Part shown: in pieces, positions 45,052 to 53,748 of the stretch
How positions within the stretch are numbered: the first letter of the stretch is position 1
Layout of the letters: each line of letters begins with the position of its first letter
Assembly (NCBI RefSeq): GCF_900114705.1
Contig: NZ_FOTW01000017.1
Coordinates: 124,001 to 188,000, forward strand
From: Rugamonas rubra
Lineage (GTDB): Bacteria > Pseudomonadota > Gammaproteobacteria > Burkholderiales > Burkholderiaceae_D
Direction of reading: 5' to 3'
Length of the DNA stretch: 64,000 nt
Notes under the pieces: model-generated
What the model was told of the DNA's origin: nothing
Databases searched by the model: none
What the model saw: the letters and a program-made list of their open reading frames with translations, nothing else
Position numbers and translations under genes: made by a program

Positions 45052-45180
45052 CTAAAAGCACAGCGTGAAGCGGTTGGCCAGGTCGAACATGAAGTCCGGC
45101 CGCAGGTAGGCGAGGAACACCAGCGCCAGCACGCCAGCCAGCGCCAGCCGCAGCAGCCAGCGTTTCAGCGGCGCGCTCAT
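45052..45180 (-). CDS. Small membrane peptide (42 aa) coupled to the MFS gene
   Basis: The frame begins ATGAGCGCGCCG; its ATG overlaps the stop of the MFS gene as ATGA, so translation is very likely coupled. The product MSAPLKRWLLRLALAGVLAL then VFLAYLRPDFMFDLANRFTLCF has one hydrophobic helix (about 9-26) after a basic N-terminus and a short tail. A single-helix protein joined to a transporter gene may be an accessory or stabilising subunit. I recognise no named family. Confidence 0.65.
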   Translation of the reverse strand: MSAPLKRWLLRLALAGVLALVFLAYLRPDFMFDLANRFTLCF

Positions 45181-46397
45181 GCCGCCGCCAGCTCGCCCTT
45201 GCGCACCAGCGGCCGCTCGTCGATCGGCAGGTTGATCAGGCCGGCCATCACGCCCAGGCCGATGCTGATGGCCCACACCATGTCGTAGCTGCCCAACTTG
45301 GTGAACATATAGCCGCCCAGCCAAACGCCGATGAAGCTGCCCACCTGGTGCGAGAAGAACACCACGCCGGCCAGCATCGACATGTGCTTGACGCCGAAGA
45401 TGCCGGCGATGACGCCGTTGGTCAACGGCACCGTCGACAGCCAGATCAAGCCCATCGCGGCGGCGAACACATACACCGACCAGGCGCTCAGCGGCGCCAG
45501 CAGGAACAGCGAGATCGCCGCCGCGCGGATGAAGTAGATGGCCGACAGCAGGTAGCGCTTGGGCAGGCGGCCGCCCAACTTGCCGGCCTGGTAGGAGCCG
45601 ATGATGTTGAACAGGCCGATCAGCGCCAGCGCCGTCACGGCGACGCTGCCGTTGGCCAGGCCCTTGTCCTTCAGGTAGGCCGGCAGGTGCACGCCGATGA
45701 ACACCAGCTGAAAGCCGCAGACGAAGTAGCCGGCCACCAGCAGCAGGAAGGAGCGGTTGCGCAGCGCCTCGCCCAGCGCGTGGCCAATGCTCTGCTGCGG
45801 GCCGTGGCCGTGTTGGTGCGCCGGCTCGCGCAGGAAGAAGGCCATCGGCACCATCGCCAGTACCACCAACGCGGCCAGCATGTAGAAGGCGGCCTGCCAG
45901 CCCATCTGCGAGATCATCTGCTGCTCGATCGGCATCATCAGGAACTGGCCGAAGGAGCCGGCCGCGCCGGAGATGCCGAAGGCCCAGGAGCGCTGCTGCG
46001 GCGTGGCGACACGGCCGATGATGCCGCTGATCGCGCCGAACGCCGTGCAGGCCAGCGCGAAGCCGATCAGCACGCCGGAGCCGAGCACGAACAGGGTGGC
46101 GTTGGTCACCAGCGCCATCCACACCAGGCCGGCCATGTAGGCCAGCGCGCCCACCAGCACCACGCGCATGGTGCCGAAGCGGTCGGCCGCCATGCCGGCG
46201 AAGGGGCCGAACACGCCCCACATCAGGTTCTGCACCGCCAGCGCCAGCGAGTAGGTTTCGCGGGTCCAGCCGTTGGCCTGGGAGATCGGCTGCATCCAAA
46301 AGCCGAAGCCGTGGCGCACGCCCATCGCCAGGGTGAGCACGAGGCCGCTGGCGAGCAGCACGGTTTTGAGCGACGGTGCGCGGTCGGAGGTGAACAT
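45177..46397 (-). CDS. MFS transporter (monocarboxylate/oxalate-type)
   Basis: A 406-residue inner-membrane transporter with 12 helices. The first half has GVRHGFGFWMQPISQANGWT and the MFS signature loop GPFAGMAADRFGTMRVVLVG; a His-rich cytoplasmic loop (PAHQHGHGPQQS) lies in the middle, and the second half has GSYQAGKLGGRLPKRYLL and SHQVGSFIGVWLGGYMFTKL. The pattern is that of the MCT/OxlT-like branch; the substrate is not determined. Its stop overlaps the start of the 42-residue peptide gene. Confidence 0.88.
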   Translation of the reverse strand: MFTSDRAPSLKTVLLASGLVLTLAMGVRHGFGFWMQPISQANGWTRETYSLALAVQNLMWGVFGPFAGMAADRFGTMRVVLVGALAYMAGLVWMALVTNATLFVLGSGVLIGFALACTAFGAISGIIGRVATPQQRSWAFGISGAAGSFGQFLMMPIEQQMISQMGWQAAFYMLAALVVLAMVPMAFFLREPAHQHGHGPQQSIGHALGEALRNRSFLLLVAGYFVCGFQLVFIGVHLPAYLKDKGLANGSVAVTALALIGLFNIIGSYQAGKLGGRLPKRYLLSAIYFIRAAAISLFLLAPLSAWSVYVFAAAMGLIWLSTVPLTNGVIAGIFGVKHMSMLAGVVFFSHQVGSFIGVWLGGYMFTKLGSYDMVWAISIGLGVMAGLINLPIDERPLVRKGELAAA

Positions 46398-46487
46398 GGT
46401 CTTCTTTCTGTCTCGGTGGTGGGTCCGTTCGGGCCCGGCCGGCGCCTAGTCGGGCGCTCTGCTTAAGTACAACTAAGTACTAAGGAT

Positions 46488-47492
46488 TCAGCCGTCGTTG
46501 CGGTCGGCGCCGTAGCGCAGGCCGATCTGTTCGCGGATGGTGTCGAGCACGCCCATCAGCGCCAGCGTTTCGGCGTGCGGCATGATCGGGCTTTCGATCA
46601 GGCCGGCGCGCAGGCAGCGGCCCACCTCGATGGCCTCGTGGGCGTAGCCGTTGCCGCTGCGCGGCAGCACGATGCTGCGGCTGCTGCGCGCGGCGCCGCT
46701 GACCAAGGTCACCGAGATCTCCTCGGTGTTGTGGAAGCGGTCGTGCAGGCGCACGAAGCCCTTGCTGCCGGAGATGGTCAACTCGGTCGGCGTGCGCGCC
46801 AACAGGCTGCAGCTGCAGGCCGACAGGCCGCCGCCCTCGTGGCGCAGCGAGAAGGCGGTCTGCACGTCGACGCCGGTCGGCCCCATCTGCGCCTGCGCCT
46901 GCACCGACTCGACGGCGCCGAGGAAGAAGGCGGCCATCGACAGCGGGTAGATGCCCAGGTCGAGCAGCGCGCCGCCGCCCAGCTCGGGGTTGAGCACGCG
47001 GTGCTCGGGCGCGAAGTCGGCGGCGAAGCCGAAGTCGGCGTTCACCTGCACGGCCCGGCCGATCTCGCCGCTGTCGACGATGCGCTTGGCCTCCTGCACG
47101 GCCGGCATGAAGCGGGTCCACATCGCCTCCATGACGAACAACTTCTTTTGCCGCGCCAGCGCGATGATCTCCTCGGCCTGCGGCCGGTTCATGGTGAAGG
47201 ATTTTTCCACCAGCACGCCCTTGCCGCCGCGCAGGCAGAGCATGGCGTTGTCGTGGTGCATGGGGTGCGGCGTGGCGATGTAGACCACGTCGATGTCGGC
47301 GTCGTCGGCCAGCGCCTGGTAGCTGGCGTGGCTGCGCGCGGCGCCGAACTCGGCGGCGAAGGCGGCGGCGCTGTCGGCGCTGCGCGAGGCCACCGCCGCC
47401 AACTCGGCGCCCGGGGTGTCCTTCAGCGCGCTGGCGAAGGCCTTGGCGATCTTGCCGGTTCCCAGAATACCCCAACGAATTGCCTGGCTCAT
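46488..47492 (-). CDS. Gfo/Idh/MocA-family oxidoreductase
   Basis: A 334-residue NAD(P)-dependent dehydrogenase. The Rossmann domain begins IRWGILGTGKIAKAFASALK (about 5-25), with VYIATPHPMHHDNAMLCLRG and the family Lys motif GVLVEKSFTMNR (catalytic Lys) near 95. The C-terminal domain has GGGALLDLGIYPLSMAAFFL. Likely acts on a sugar, inositol or trans-dihydrodiol-like substrate; the true substrate is unknown. It is 38 bases downstream of the DUF3025 gene, but no common function is evident. Confidence 0.9.
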   Translation of the reverse strand: MSQAIRWGILGTGKIAKAFASALKDTPGAELAAVASRSADSAAAFAAEFGAARSHASYQALADDADIDVVYIATPHPMHHDNAMLCLRGGKGVLVEKSFTMNRPQAEEIIALARQKKLFVMEAMWTRFMPAVQEAKRIVDSGEIGRAVQVNADFGFAADFAPEHRVLNPELGGGALLDLGIYPLSMAAFFLGAVESVQAQAQMGPTGVDVQTAFSLRHEGGGLSACSCSLLARTPTELTISGSKGFVRLHDRFHNTEEISVTLVSGAARSSRSIVLPRSGNGYAHEAIEVGRCLRAGLIESPIMPHAETLALMGVLDTIREQIGLRYGADRNDG

Positions 47493-47529
47493 GTTTGTGC
47501 GCTTTCTGCCGCTGCTGCGGCCTGTCGTG

Positions 47530-48342
47530 TCAATTCGCCGGCGCGCCCCGTTTTGGCCGGAACACGCTGGCGTCGTCGTAAAACGCCTGGTCCTGCGCCG
47601 GCCACCAGCCCGGCACGCCGAGCACCGGCAGCGGCGTGAAGTCGGCCGTGCTCAGGCCGCGCGCGGCCAACTCGGCCGCCTCGCGCTGGTCGAGCCAGGC
47701 GCGGCGCGCCGTGTCGTCCAGCGCGAAGTAATCGTCGCCGGCGAACACCACGCGGGTGTGCGCGGTGATGGCCTTGCGCGGCGCCACCAGCTTTTCCATC
47801 AGCGCGTGGCCGAACAGCCAGAGCTGCGCGTCGGCGCCGAAGCTGGCGCGCCGTTCGACGAAGGCCTCGCTCCAGCGGTGGCCGCGCAGCGCCTCGACCA
47901 GCTCGTGGCCGGCGGCGTTGTCGCGCGCCACCAGCAGGGCCGCGTTCTCGTCGTAGATGGTGGCGCCGTCGCGCGCCGGCCCGCGCGACTTGCCGACACC
48001 GTCGCGCGCGATCTGCGCCGCCTGCAGGGCGTTCAGCTGCACCTTGATGCGCGGGAAGCTGAGCCACACCAAGCCGTTGAAGAAGTCGTGCAGGTTGTCG
48101 CGCGTCGGCACGCCGCCAGTGGCGCCGATGAAGGCCTCGTAGGCGGTGCCCTCGGGCAGCGCGCTTTGCGGCACGAAGCGCAGCGGCAAGCCCTGATGAT
48201 TACACAATTCCAGCGCCGCCGCTTGGGCGCAGAATTTGTCGATGAAGACGTTGTCGATGAAGCCTTCGGCGCCGGCCGCCAGGGTGACGGCGGCGCGGAT
48301 CGTGTCGTACCAGGGGCGCGACCAGTCGATTGCAGCCAGCAC
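47530..48342 (-). CDS. DUF3025 domain-containing protein
   Basis: A 270-residue cytoplasmic protein of the DUF3025 family, common in beta- and gammaproteobacteria and of unknown role. Characteristic parts are LRFVPQSALPEGTAYEAFIG, TRDNLHDFFNGLVWLSFPRI and RDGATIYDENAALLVA; the C-terminal region has PLPVLGVPGWWPAQDQAFYDD. It starts three bases after the stop of pyrC, so the two form one transcript. Confidence 0.9.
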   Translation of the reverse strand: MLAAIDWSRPWYDTIRAAVTLAAGAEGFIDNVFIDKFCAQAAALELCNHQGLPLRFVPQSALPEGTAYEAFIGATGGVPTRDNLHDFFNGLVWLSFPRIKVQLNALQAAQIARDGVGKSRGPARDGATIYDENAALLVARDNAAGHELVEALRGHRWSEAFVERRASFGADAQLWLFGHALMEKLVAPRKAITAHTRVVFAGDDYFALDDTARRAWLDQREAAELAARGLSTADFTPLPVLGVPGWWPAQDQAFYDDASVFRPKRGAPAN

Positions 48343-48345
48343 CCT

Positions 48346-49398
48346 TTAGACCATCTTCCAGTTGATGGTTTCGCCGGCGTTGAGCGGCACCACCTGCTGG
48401 TCGGCCAACGGCAGCGTGTCCGGCAGGGTCCAAGCCTCGCGCTTGAGGGTGATGGTGCCGGCGTTGCGCGCCAAGCCGTAGAACGCCGGGCCGTGGAAGC
48501 TGGCGAAGGCCTCCAGCTTGTCGAGCGCGCCGGCGCGTTCGAAGGCCTCGGCGTACAGTTCCATGGCGTGCAGCGCGGTGTAGCAGCCGGCGCAGCCGCA
48601 GGCGGCCTCCTTGGCGCCCTGGGCGTGCGGCGCCGAGTCGGTGCCGAGGAAGAAGCGCTCGTCGCCGCTGGTGGCGGCGGTCATCAGCGCCAGGCGGTGC
48701 TCCTCGCGCTTGAGCACCGGCAGGCAGTAGTAGTGCGGCCGGATGCCGCCCTTGAAGATCTCGTTGCGGTTGTACAGCAGGTGGTGGGCGGTGATGGTGG
48801 CGGCGATCGGGCCGTCCGCCTCGGCGACGTACTGCGCCGCGTCCTTGGTGGTGATGTGCTCGAAGACGATGTTGAGCGCCGGGAAGTCGCGGCGCAGCGG
48901 GCGCAGCACGCGCTCGATGAAGACGGCCTCGCGGTCGAACAGGTCGATGTCCGGGTCGGTCACTTCGCCGTGCACCAGGAAGGGCATGCCGACCTCCTGC
49001 ATGGTCTCCAGCGTCTTGTAGCAGTTGGCCAGGTCGGTCACGCCGGCGTCGGAGTTGGTGGTGGCGCCGGCCGGGTACAGCTTGACGGCCTGCACGATGC
49101 CGCTCTCCTGGGCGCGCAGGATCTCGTCGGGCGGCGTGTTGTTGGTCAGATACAAGGTCATCAGCGGCTCGAAGGCCATGCCCGGCGGCAACGCGGCGAG
49201 GATGCGCTCGCGGTAGGCGACGGCGGCGGCGGTGGTGGTGACCGGCGGCTTGAGGTTGGGCATGACGATGGCGCGGCCGAACTGGCGCGCGCTGTGCGGC
49301 AGCACGCTGGCCAGGGTGGCGCCGTCGCGCAGGTGCAGGTGCCAGTCGTCCGGGCGGGTGATGGTCAGGCTGCTGGGGATGGTATCGATATTGGACAT
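48346..49398 (-). CDS. pyrC: Dihydroorotase (class II)
   Basis: Third step of pyrimidine synthesis: reversible ring closure of carbamoyl aspartate. The 350-residue length and sequence match the PyrC class II type. The metal site shows [11 protein letters not shown] (His-x-His), the carboxylated Lys in [18 protein letters not shown] (about 110), [10 protein letters not shown] and [10 protein letters not shown]; the binuclear-zinc Asp is in [10 protein letters not shown]. It starts about 130 bases from the divergent toxin-antitoxin genes and is followed tightly by the DUF3025 gene. Confidence 0.97.
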   Translation of the reverse strand: MSNIDTIPSSLTITRPDDWHLHLRDGATLASVLPHSARQFGRAIVMPNLKPPVTTTAAAVAYRERILAALPPGMAFEPLMTLYLTNNTPPDEILRAQESGIVQAVKLYPAGATTNSDAGVTDLANCYKTLETMQEVGMPFLVHGEVTDPDIDLFDREAVFIERVLRPLRRDFPALNIVFEHITTKDAAQYVAEADGPIAATITAHHLLYNRNEIFKGGIRPHYYCLPVLKREEHRLALMTAATSGDERFFLGTDSAPHAQGAKEAACGCAGCYTALHAMELYAEAFERAGALDKLEAFASFHGPAFYGLARNAGTITLKREAWTLPDTLPLADQQVVPLNAGETINWKMV

Positions 49399-49477
49399 GG
49401 CAGGCTCTCAATGGGCGGATGGCGCCATTTTACCCGTTGCGGCGATCCGGATGTCGGCCGGGATCTGCGCATGCAGC

Positions 49478-49506
49478 TTGACATGACGTACGTAAAAGCG
49501 TACTTT
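49478..49506 (+). promoter_or_regulatory. Promoter and operator of the yefM-yoeB pair
   Basis: A consensus -35 (TTGACA, 49478-49483) and a weak -10 (TACTTT, 49501-49506) stand 17 bases apart. The spacer carries an inverted repeat GTACG-TAAAAG-CGTAC (49488-49503), the expected position for autorepression by the antitoxin-toxin complex. Confidence 0.6.
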
Positions 49507-49527
49507 TTCCGCTTGATCGGAGGATTT

Positions 49528-49770
49528 ATGGATACCATTTCTGCCAGTGCGGCGCGGGCGCGTCTGTATCACCTGATCGACGAAACAGCGGCCAGCCACA
49601 CGCCCGTCACCATCACTGGCAAGCGCAACAATGCCGTGTTGGTGTCCGCAGAAGACTGGGCGGCGATCCAGGAAACGCTGTACTTGCTCTCGGTTCCCGG
49701 CATGCGTGATTCGATTGTGGCTGCAAAAGCCGAACCACTTGAGGACAGCGACAAGGAGCTTGCTTGGTGA
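49528..49770 (+). CDS. yefM: Antitoxin of the YefM/Phd family
   Basis: An 80-residue antitoxin. The N-terminal DNA-binding/dimer part has MDTISASAARARLYHLIDET and TPVTITGKRNNAVLVSAEDW, the core Phd/YefM signature. The C-terminal tail (about 55-80) with VPGMRDSIVAAKAEPLED wraps the toxin. CGGAGGA precedes the ATG. The stop overlaps the GTG start of yoeB (GTGA). The complex with the toxin should repress the promoter. Confidence 0.92.
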   Translation: MDTISASAARARLYHLIDETAASHTPVTITGKRNNAVLVSAEDWAAIQETLYLLSVPGMRDSIVAAKAEPLEDSDKELAW

Positions 49771-50030
49771 GCTGGCAGCTGGTCTACAGCAAGCAGGCGC
49801 AAAAGGACGCAAAAAAGCTTGCTGCATCCGGCCTGAAGAAAAAAGCACAAGCCTTGCTCGACCTACTCACTGCAGATCCCTTCGCCAGCCCGCCGGCATT
49901 CGAAAAACTCGTCGGCGACTTGGCCGGCACCTACTCGCGCCGCATCAACCTCCACCATCGGCTGGTCTACGAGGTCTTTCCCGAGCAGCGCACCGTGCGT
50001 GTGCTGCGCATGTGGACTCACTACGAGTAA
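49767..50030 (+). CDS. yoeB: YoeB/Txe-family mRNA-cleaving toxin
   Basis: An 87-residue ribosome-dependent RNase toxin, starting with GTG that overlaps the antitoxin stop. It has the RelE-fold sequence YSKQAQKDAKKLAASGLKKK, the catalytic-region SRRINLHHRLVYEV (Arg and Glu) and the C-terminal WTHYE with the His that YoeB uses. All expected residues are present, so it should be active. A family B palindrome follows 50 bases downstream. Confidence 0.93.
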   Translation: MSWQLVYSKQAQKDAKKLAASGLKKKAQALLDLLTADPFASPPAFEKLVGDLAGTYSRRINLHHRLVYEVFPEQRTVRVLRMWTHYE

Positions 50031-50079
50031 ATCGACGCGCGAAGCGATTGGGATCAGCAGCCAGTCGGGGTCAGCAGTC

Positions 50080-50176
50080 GGGGTCAGTGCCGACATTCGG
50101 ACACAAACTCAGCAGTAAAAGAGCCGGTGGCAAATGGCCATGGTTGAGGTCGTGTCCGAATGTCGGCACTGACCCC
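50080..50176. repeat. Family B palindromic element, full copy
   Basis: A left arm GGGGTCAGTGCCGACATTCG... and an exact inverse right arm ...CGAATGTCGGCACTGACCCC of about 25 bases flank a 47-base core (AGTAAAAGAGCCGGTGG). An extra GGGGTCAG seed lies 13 bases before it. It sits between yoeB and gltK. Confidence 0.92.
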
Positions 50177-50193
50177 GGGTCTACGGGTCTACT

Positions 50194-50886
50194 CTAGCGG
50201 ATGATCGCCACGCGCCGCTGCAACTGCCTGGCCAGCCAGGACAGCAGGCAGCACAGCGCGAAATACACCACGGCGACGAAGACGTACATCTCGACCAGGC
50301 GGCCGTCGCGCTGCGCCACCTTGCTGGCGGCGCCGACGAAGTCGGGGATCGACAGCACGTACACCAGCGAGACGTCCTGGAACAGCACGATGGTCTGCGT
50401 CAGTAGCACCGGCAGCATGTTGCGGAAGGCCTGCGGCAGCACGATGTGGCCCATGGCCTGCCAGTAGCCCATGCCCAGCGCCTGCGCCGCCAGCATCTGC
50501 CCGCGCGGGATGGCCTGGATGCCGCCGCGCATGATCTCGCAGTAGTAGGCGGCCTGGAACAGGGTGAAGGTGATCAGCGCCGACCAGAAGGTGCCGACCT
50601 TGACCGGCTCGGCCGCGCCGACCAGCCAGGCGGCCAGATAGGGCACCAGGAAGTAGAACCAGAAGATCACCAGCACCAGCGGCACGGCACGCACCAGGTT
50701 GACGTAGCCGGCGCACAGCAGCGCCAGCGGGCGCCAGCCGGACAGGCGGCCCAGCGCCAGCAGGGTGCCCAGCGCGACGCCGCCCAGCATGGCCAGCGCG
50801 GTCAGCTGCAGGGTGAAGGCCATGCCGACCTGGAACAGGTAGACCCAGGAGCGGGCGATGACGTCGAAGTCGAACTGGGCGAACAT
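50194..50886 (-). CDS. gltK: Glutamate/aspartate ABC transporter permease GltK
   Basis: A 230-residue inner-membrane permease of the polar amino acid ABC family, with five helices and the EAA motif region LAAQALGMGYWQAMGHIVLP. The start is the ATG of MFAQFDFDVIARSWVYLFQV, overlapping the gltJ stop by one base (TGATG), so translation is coupled. It works with GltJ as a heterodimeric channel. It is the last gene of the operon; a family B repeat follows. Confidence 0.92.
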   Translation of the reverse strand: MFAQFDFDVIARSWVYLFQVGMAFTLQLTALAMLGGVALGTLLALGRLSGWRPLALLCAGYVNLVRAVPLVLVIFWFYFLVPYLAAWLVGAAEPVKVGTFWSALITFTLFQAAYYCEIMRGGIQAIPRGQMLAAQALGMGYWQAMGHIVLPQAFRNMLPVLLTQTIVLFQDVSLVYVLSIPDFVGAASKVAQRDGRLVEMYVFVAVVYFALCCLLSWLARQLQRRVAIIR

Positions 50887-51620
50887 CAGCGCGCCCCGCC
50901 CATCGTGCCGGGCAGCGCCAGGCGGCGCTCCAGCACGTGCATCAGCCACACCACCAGCAGGTTGGCCACCACGTAGATCAGGGTGGCGGCGCTGAAGGCC
51001 TCGAACACCTGGAAGGAGAACTCCTGGATGGCGCGGGCGCTGGCGGTCAGCTCCATCAGTCCGATGGTCAGCGCCACCGAGCTGTTCTTGATGATGTTGA
51101 GGAACTCGCTGGCCAGCGGCGGCAGCACCACGCGCAGCGCCAGCGGCAGCAGCACGTGGCGGTAGGTCTGCGGCAGCGACAGGCCGAGCGCCAGCCCGGC
51201 CAGGCGCTGGCCGCCGGACAGCGCCTCGATGCCGGCGGTGACCTGCACCGCCACCCGCGCCGAGGTGAAGAAGCCGAGGCAGTTGACGGCGGTGACGAAG
51301 GGCGCGTTGGGCAGCGCCTTGAGCCAGTCGCCGCCGGCCGGCGGCAGCAGCTCGGGCATGACGAAGAACCAGAGGAACATCTGCACCAGCAGCGGCACGT
51401 TGCGGAACAGTTCGACGTAGGCGGTGCCGAGCCGGCGCAGCCACGGCGACGGCAGGGTGCGCAGGGTGCCGACGGCCAGCCCCAGCGCCAGCGCCATCAG
51501 CCAGGCCGTCAGCGAGGTGGCGACGGTCCAGCCCAGGCCGGACAGCAGGGTCTGCCAATACGTGTGCACACCGTCCGGCGACAGCTCGCCGAAGATGGCC
51601 CAGTTCCAGTGGTAGTTCAT
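50886..51620 (-). CDS. gltJ: Glutamate/aspartate ABC transporter permease GltJ
   Basis: A 244-residue permease. Residues about 25-60 form the first helices, and LALGLSLPQTYRHVLLPLAL near 150 is the EAA cytoplasmic loop that docks on GltL. The opening MNYHWNWAIFGE is typical of GltJ. It lies 23 bases after the gltI stop and overlaps gltK. Confidence 0.93.
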   Translation of the reverse strand: MNYHWNWAIFGELSPDGVHTYWQTLLSGLGWTVATSLTAWLMALALGLAVGTLRTLPSPWLRRLGTAYVELFRNVPLLVQMFLWFFVMPELLPPAGGDWLKALPNAPFVTAVNCLGFFTSARVAVQVTAGIEALSGGQRLAGLALGLSLPQTYRHVLLPLALRVVLPPLASEFLNIIKNSSVALTIGLMELTASARAIQEFSFQVFEAFSAATLIYVVANLLVVWLMHVLERRLALPGTMGGAR

Positions 51621-51643
51621 CGGGCGCCGCGCCTAAGCTTTGG

Positions 51644-52600
51644 CTACTTCTTCTTGCTGGCGGCCTGCTGCGCCGGCGGCACCGCCGCGTAGGCGGCCGG
51701 GTCGGGCGAGTCGGTCGGCTTGGCGATCACCGCCTTCAACTGCGGCGGCATGGGGAAGTTCAGGTTGATGCCCTTCGGCGGGATGGGGCTGGTGAACCAT
51801 TTGTTGTACAGCTTGACGTAGTCGTCGCTGCGGTAGAAGTAGCTCAGCGCGGCGTCGACCGCCTGCTTGAACTCGGGGTCGTCGCGGCGCAGCATGATGC
51901 CGTAGGGCTCGACCGACAGCGCCTCCTTGGTGATCTCGTAGTCGCCCGGGTTGCGCGCGGTGGCCACCTGGCTGGCCAGCAGGATGTCGTCGTTGGCCTC
52001 GGCGACGGCGCGGCCGGTCTCCATCATCAGGAACGATTCCGGGTGGTCCTTGCCGACCACGATGTTCATGCCCAACTGCTGCTCGTTGTTGAGGATGGTC
52101 ATCTGCTTGAGCGTGGTGGTGCCGGCGGTGGCCACCAGGGTCTTGCCCTTCATGTCGGCCAGGCTGCGGATGTGCGAGGACTTCTTGGCCAGCAGGCGGT
52201 TGGCGATGACGAACATGGTCGGCGCGAAAGCCACCTGCTTCTGCCGCTCGGCGTTGTTGGTGGTCGAGCCGCATTCGAGGTCGATGGTGCCGTTGGCCAT
52301 CAACGGGATGCGGTTGGCCGAGGTGACCGGGTTCATCACCACCTTGATGCCGGTCAGGCCCAGTTGCTTCTGCAGCGCGACGACGACCTTCATGCACAGG
52401 TCGACCGAATAGCCCTGGTATTGCTGCTTGTCGTCGAGGTAGGAGAAGGGGATGGAGCCGTCGCGCACGCCCAGCGTGATGCTGCCGCTGCGCTTGATCT
52501 TGGCCAGGGTGCCGCCCGGCTCGGCCGCGCCGGCCTGGGTGGCGAGGGTGGCGGCGAGCACGCCGCCGGTCAGAACTGCCAGTAGTCTCGACAATGCCAT
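51644..52600 (-). CDS. gltI: Glutamate/aspartate-binding periplasmic protein GltI
   Basis: A 318-residue solute-binding protein: signal peptide (MALSRLLAVLTGGVLAATLA, cut after QAGA), then family 3 lobes with ITLGVRDGSIPFSYLDDKQQ, YQGYSVDLCMKVV and NGTIDLECGSTTNNAERQK. The ATG of MALSRLL follows GGAGG, whereas the longer frame fuses into gltL. The C-terminus is a Lys/Ala-rich tail. It lies between gltL and gltJ, 137 bases from gltL. Confidence 0.94.
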   Translation of the reverse strand: MALSRLLAVLTGGVLAATLATQAGAAEPGGTLAKIKRSGSITLGVRDGSIPFSYLDDKQQYQGYSVDLCMKVVVALQKQLGLTGIKVVMNPVTSANRIPLMANGTIDLECGSTTNNAERQKQVAFAPTMFVIANRLLAKKSSHIRSLADMKGKTLVATAGTTTLKQMTILNNEQQLGMNIVVGKDHPESFLMMETGRAVAEANDDILLASQVATARNPGDYEITKEALSVEPYGIMLRRDDPEFKQAVDAALSYFYRSDDYVKLYNKWFTSPIPPKGINLNFPMPPQLKAVIAKPTDSPDPAAYAAVPPAQQAASKKK

Positions 52601-52737
52601 GTTTCCTCCGTGAGCAGAAAAAATCAGGGACAACGAACCGACTCGGCCCGGCGCGCGCCGCATGCGCGCCGATGCGATAGTTTGCACTTTACTACGAATC
52701 GGCCGCCTTGCGGCCGCTGTCGCGCTAGTGAAGCGGG

Positions 52738-53463
52738 CTAGTGGATGATGCGGGCGAGGAAATCGCGCGCCCGTTCGGAACTGGCGCCGCCGAAGAACTC
52801 CTCCTTGGCGCAGTCCTCCAAGATCCTGCCCTGGTCCATGAAGACGACGCGGTTGGCCACCTTCTTGGCGAAGCCCATCTCGTGGGTCACCACCATCATC
52901 GTCATGCCCTCCTGGGCCAGGCCGACCATCACATCGAGCACCTCGTTGATCATCTCCGGGTCGAGCGCCGAGGTGGGCTCGTCGAACAGCATGGCGATCG
53001 GGTCCATGGCCAGGGCGCGGGCGATGGCGACGCGCTGCTGCTGGCCGCCGGACAACTGGTTGGGATACTTGTCCTGCTGCGCCAGCAGGCCGACCCGGTC
53101 GAGCAGCTTCAGGCCGCGCACGCTGGCCTCCTCCTCCGTGCGGCCGAGCACCTTGACCTGGGCCAGCGTCAGGTTCTGCCGGATCGACAGGTGGGGGAAC
53201 AGCTCGAAGTTCTGGAACACCATGCCGATGCGGGCGCGCAGCGCCGGCAGGTCGGTGCCGGGCGCGCCGACCGAGACGCCGTCGACCGTGATGCTGCCCT
53301 GCTGGAAGGGTTCGAGCCCGTTGACGGTCTTGATCAGGGTCGACTTGCCCGAGCCGGAGGGGCCGCAAATGACCATCACGTCGCCCTTGGCGACGCTGGT
53401 GCTGCAGTCGTCGAGGACCTGGAACTGGCCGTACCACTTGCTGAGCTTGCTTATGTCGATCAT
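52738..53463 (-). CDS. gltL: Glutamate/aspartate ABC transporter ATPase GltL
   Basis: A 241-residue ATP-binding subunit: Walker A GPSGSGKSTLIK (about 37), signature LSGGQQQRVAIARAL (about 134), Walker B IAMLFDEPTSALD and switch His in VVTHEMGFA. The start MIDISKLSKWYGQFQVL is chosen; the longer frame is in the divergent promoter. It is the first gene of this glt operon (L-I-J-K), unlike Escherichia coli where it is last. Confidence 0.94.
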   Translation of the reverse strand: MIDISKLSKWYGQFQVLDDCSTSVAKGDVMVICGPSGSGKSTLIKTVNGLEPFQQGSITVDGVSVGAPGTDLPALRARIGMVFQNFELFPHLSIRQNLTLAQVKVLGRTEEEASVRGLKLLDRVGLLAQQDKYPNQLSGGQQQRVAIARALAMDPIAMLFDEPTSALDPEMINEVLDVMVGLAQEGMTMMVVTHEMGFAKKVANRVVFMDQGRILEDCAKEEFFGGASSERARDFLARIIH

Positions 53464-53748
53464 CGGTCGATTTTTATCTGGAGACGGGGCAAAAACGCCC
53501 CGGGAACCCGCATGGAAGCGGGGCCACGCGTGCTTGACAGCACCCTTGAGCACAAGGATACTGCGGAACTTGCCAATAGTTTCATCAGTTTACAGGCCGT
53601 CACCGGGCTGGATCGAGGCGGTTTTCCCGCATGATACAGCCGCTTTCAGGCGGAATTGACCCTATTTTGCCCGAGATTGCGCGGCGACAGGCGACCCCTG
53701 CCGCAACCAACGTCCAGAGAGACACTACCACAGGAACTGCATCATATT

